Origin: a candidate division FCPU426 bacterium
GTDB lineage: Bacteria > Oederibacteriota > Muellerivitia > Muellerivitales > Muellerivitaceae
Direction of reading: 5' to 3'
DNA length: 34,731 nt
Assembly: GCA_030038835.1 (NCBI GenBank)
Contig: JASHQZ010000041.1
Span: 1-34,731, forward strand
The translations under genes were made by a program, and so were the position numbers. Below, in pieces: positions 34,731-34,731 of the stretch. The notes under the pieces are model-generated. The model was not told where the DNA came from. It did no database searches and worked only from the letters and a program-made list of their open reading frames with translations. Every line of letters starts with the position of its first letter. The first letter of the stretch is position 1.

Positions 34731-34731
34731 T

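Overview
The window is about 34.7 kb of dense bacterial sequence using the standard bacterial code, with ATG, GTG and TTG starts. It looks chromosomal: glycolysis, DNA repair, translation and RNA-processing genes, three tRNA genes, no phage or transposase genes, and no gene-free stretch over 300 bases. A diderm (Gram-negative-type) cell is suggested by an apolipoprotein N-acyltransferase (Lnt), a predicted outer-membrane beta-barrel ending in Phe, and a large exported protein with a FlgD/Por-type C-terminal module. Exported proteins rich in Thr-Pro runs, an NHL-repeat protein, coiled-coil proteins and many lineage-specific proteins suggest a poorly studied, probably uncultured lineage. I cannot name the phylum from sequence alone.

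Layout. (1) 1-5.4 kb: the 3' part of a giant fibronectin-III-like surface protein, comF, and a secreted NHL-repeat protein. (2) 5.4-11.6 kb: a glycolytic block, gap - [NfeD-like, SPFH protein] - pgk - tpiA - secG - LacI-type regulator, all on the + strand. (3) 11.6-13.7 kb: lnt overlapping a small Rieske protein, preceded by inverted arrays of a 7-nt repeat. (4) 13.8-15.1 kb, minus strand: tRNA-Glu and argC. (5) 15.3-19.9 kb: a cyclophilin, a second LacI regulator and a large secreted clan GH-A-like glycosidase, with a palindromic operator candidate between the last two. (6) 20.1-26.1 kb: a TPR/coiled-coil protein, uvrB and uvrC. (7) 26.4-31.7 kb: a sensor kinase, an NtrC-type sigma-54 activator, an exported coiled-coil protein and a beta-barrel protein, tightly packed. 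(8) 31.8-34.7 kb: a protein of unknown function, a structured RNA with its own promoter and terminator, rph-rdgB, then tRNA-Pro and tRNA-Arg.

How the genes fit together: gap, pgk and tpiA carry triose-phosphate glycolysis next to a LacI-type regulator, and a second LacI regulator sits beside a polysaccharide hydrolase, so sugar sensing recurs. UvrB and UvrC form the damage-incision step of nucleotide excision repair. The kinase/NtrC/coiled-coil/barrel cluster looks like an envelope module under two-component control. RNase PH (tRNA 3' trimming) and RdgB (nucleotide-pool cleaning) lie beside tRNA genes.

The most interesting non-coding signal is 32805-33020. A near-consensus promoter, several hairpins and a strong terminator sit 26 bases before the rph start codon, and the terminator arm can pair instead with the RNA 5' end. 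This fits an attenuator or riboswitch-like leader, or a free small RNA with some 6S-like features. Also notable are a tRNA-Pro gene with a duplicated 3' end and flanking complementary arms, heptamer arrays before lnt, and a dispersed AT-rich intergenic repeat family.
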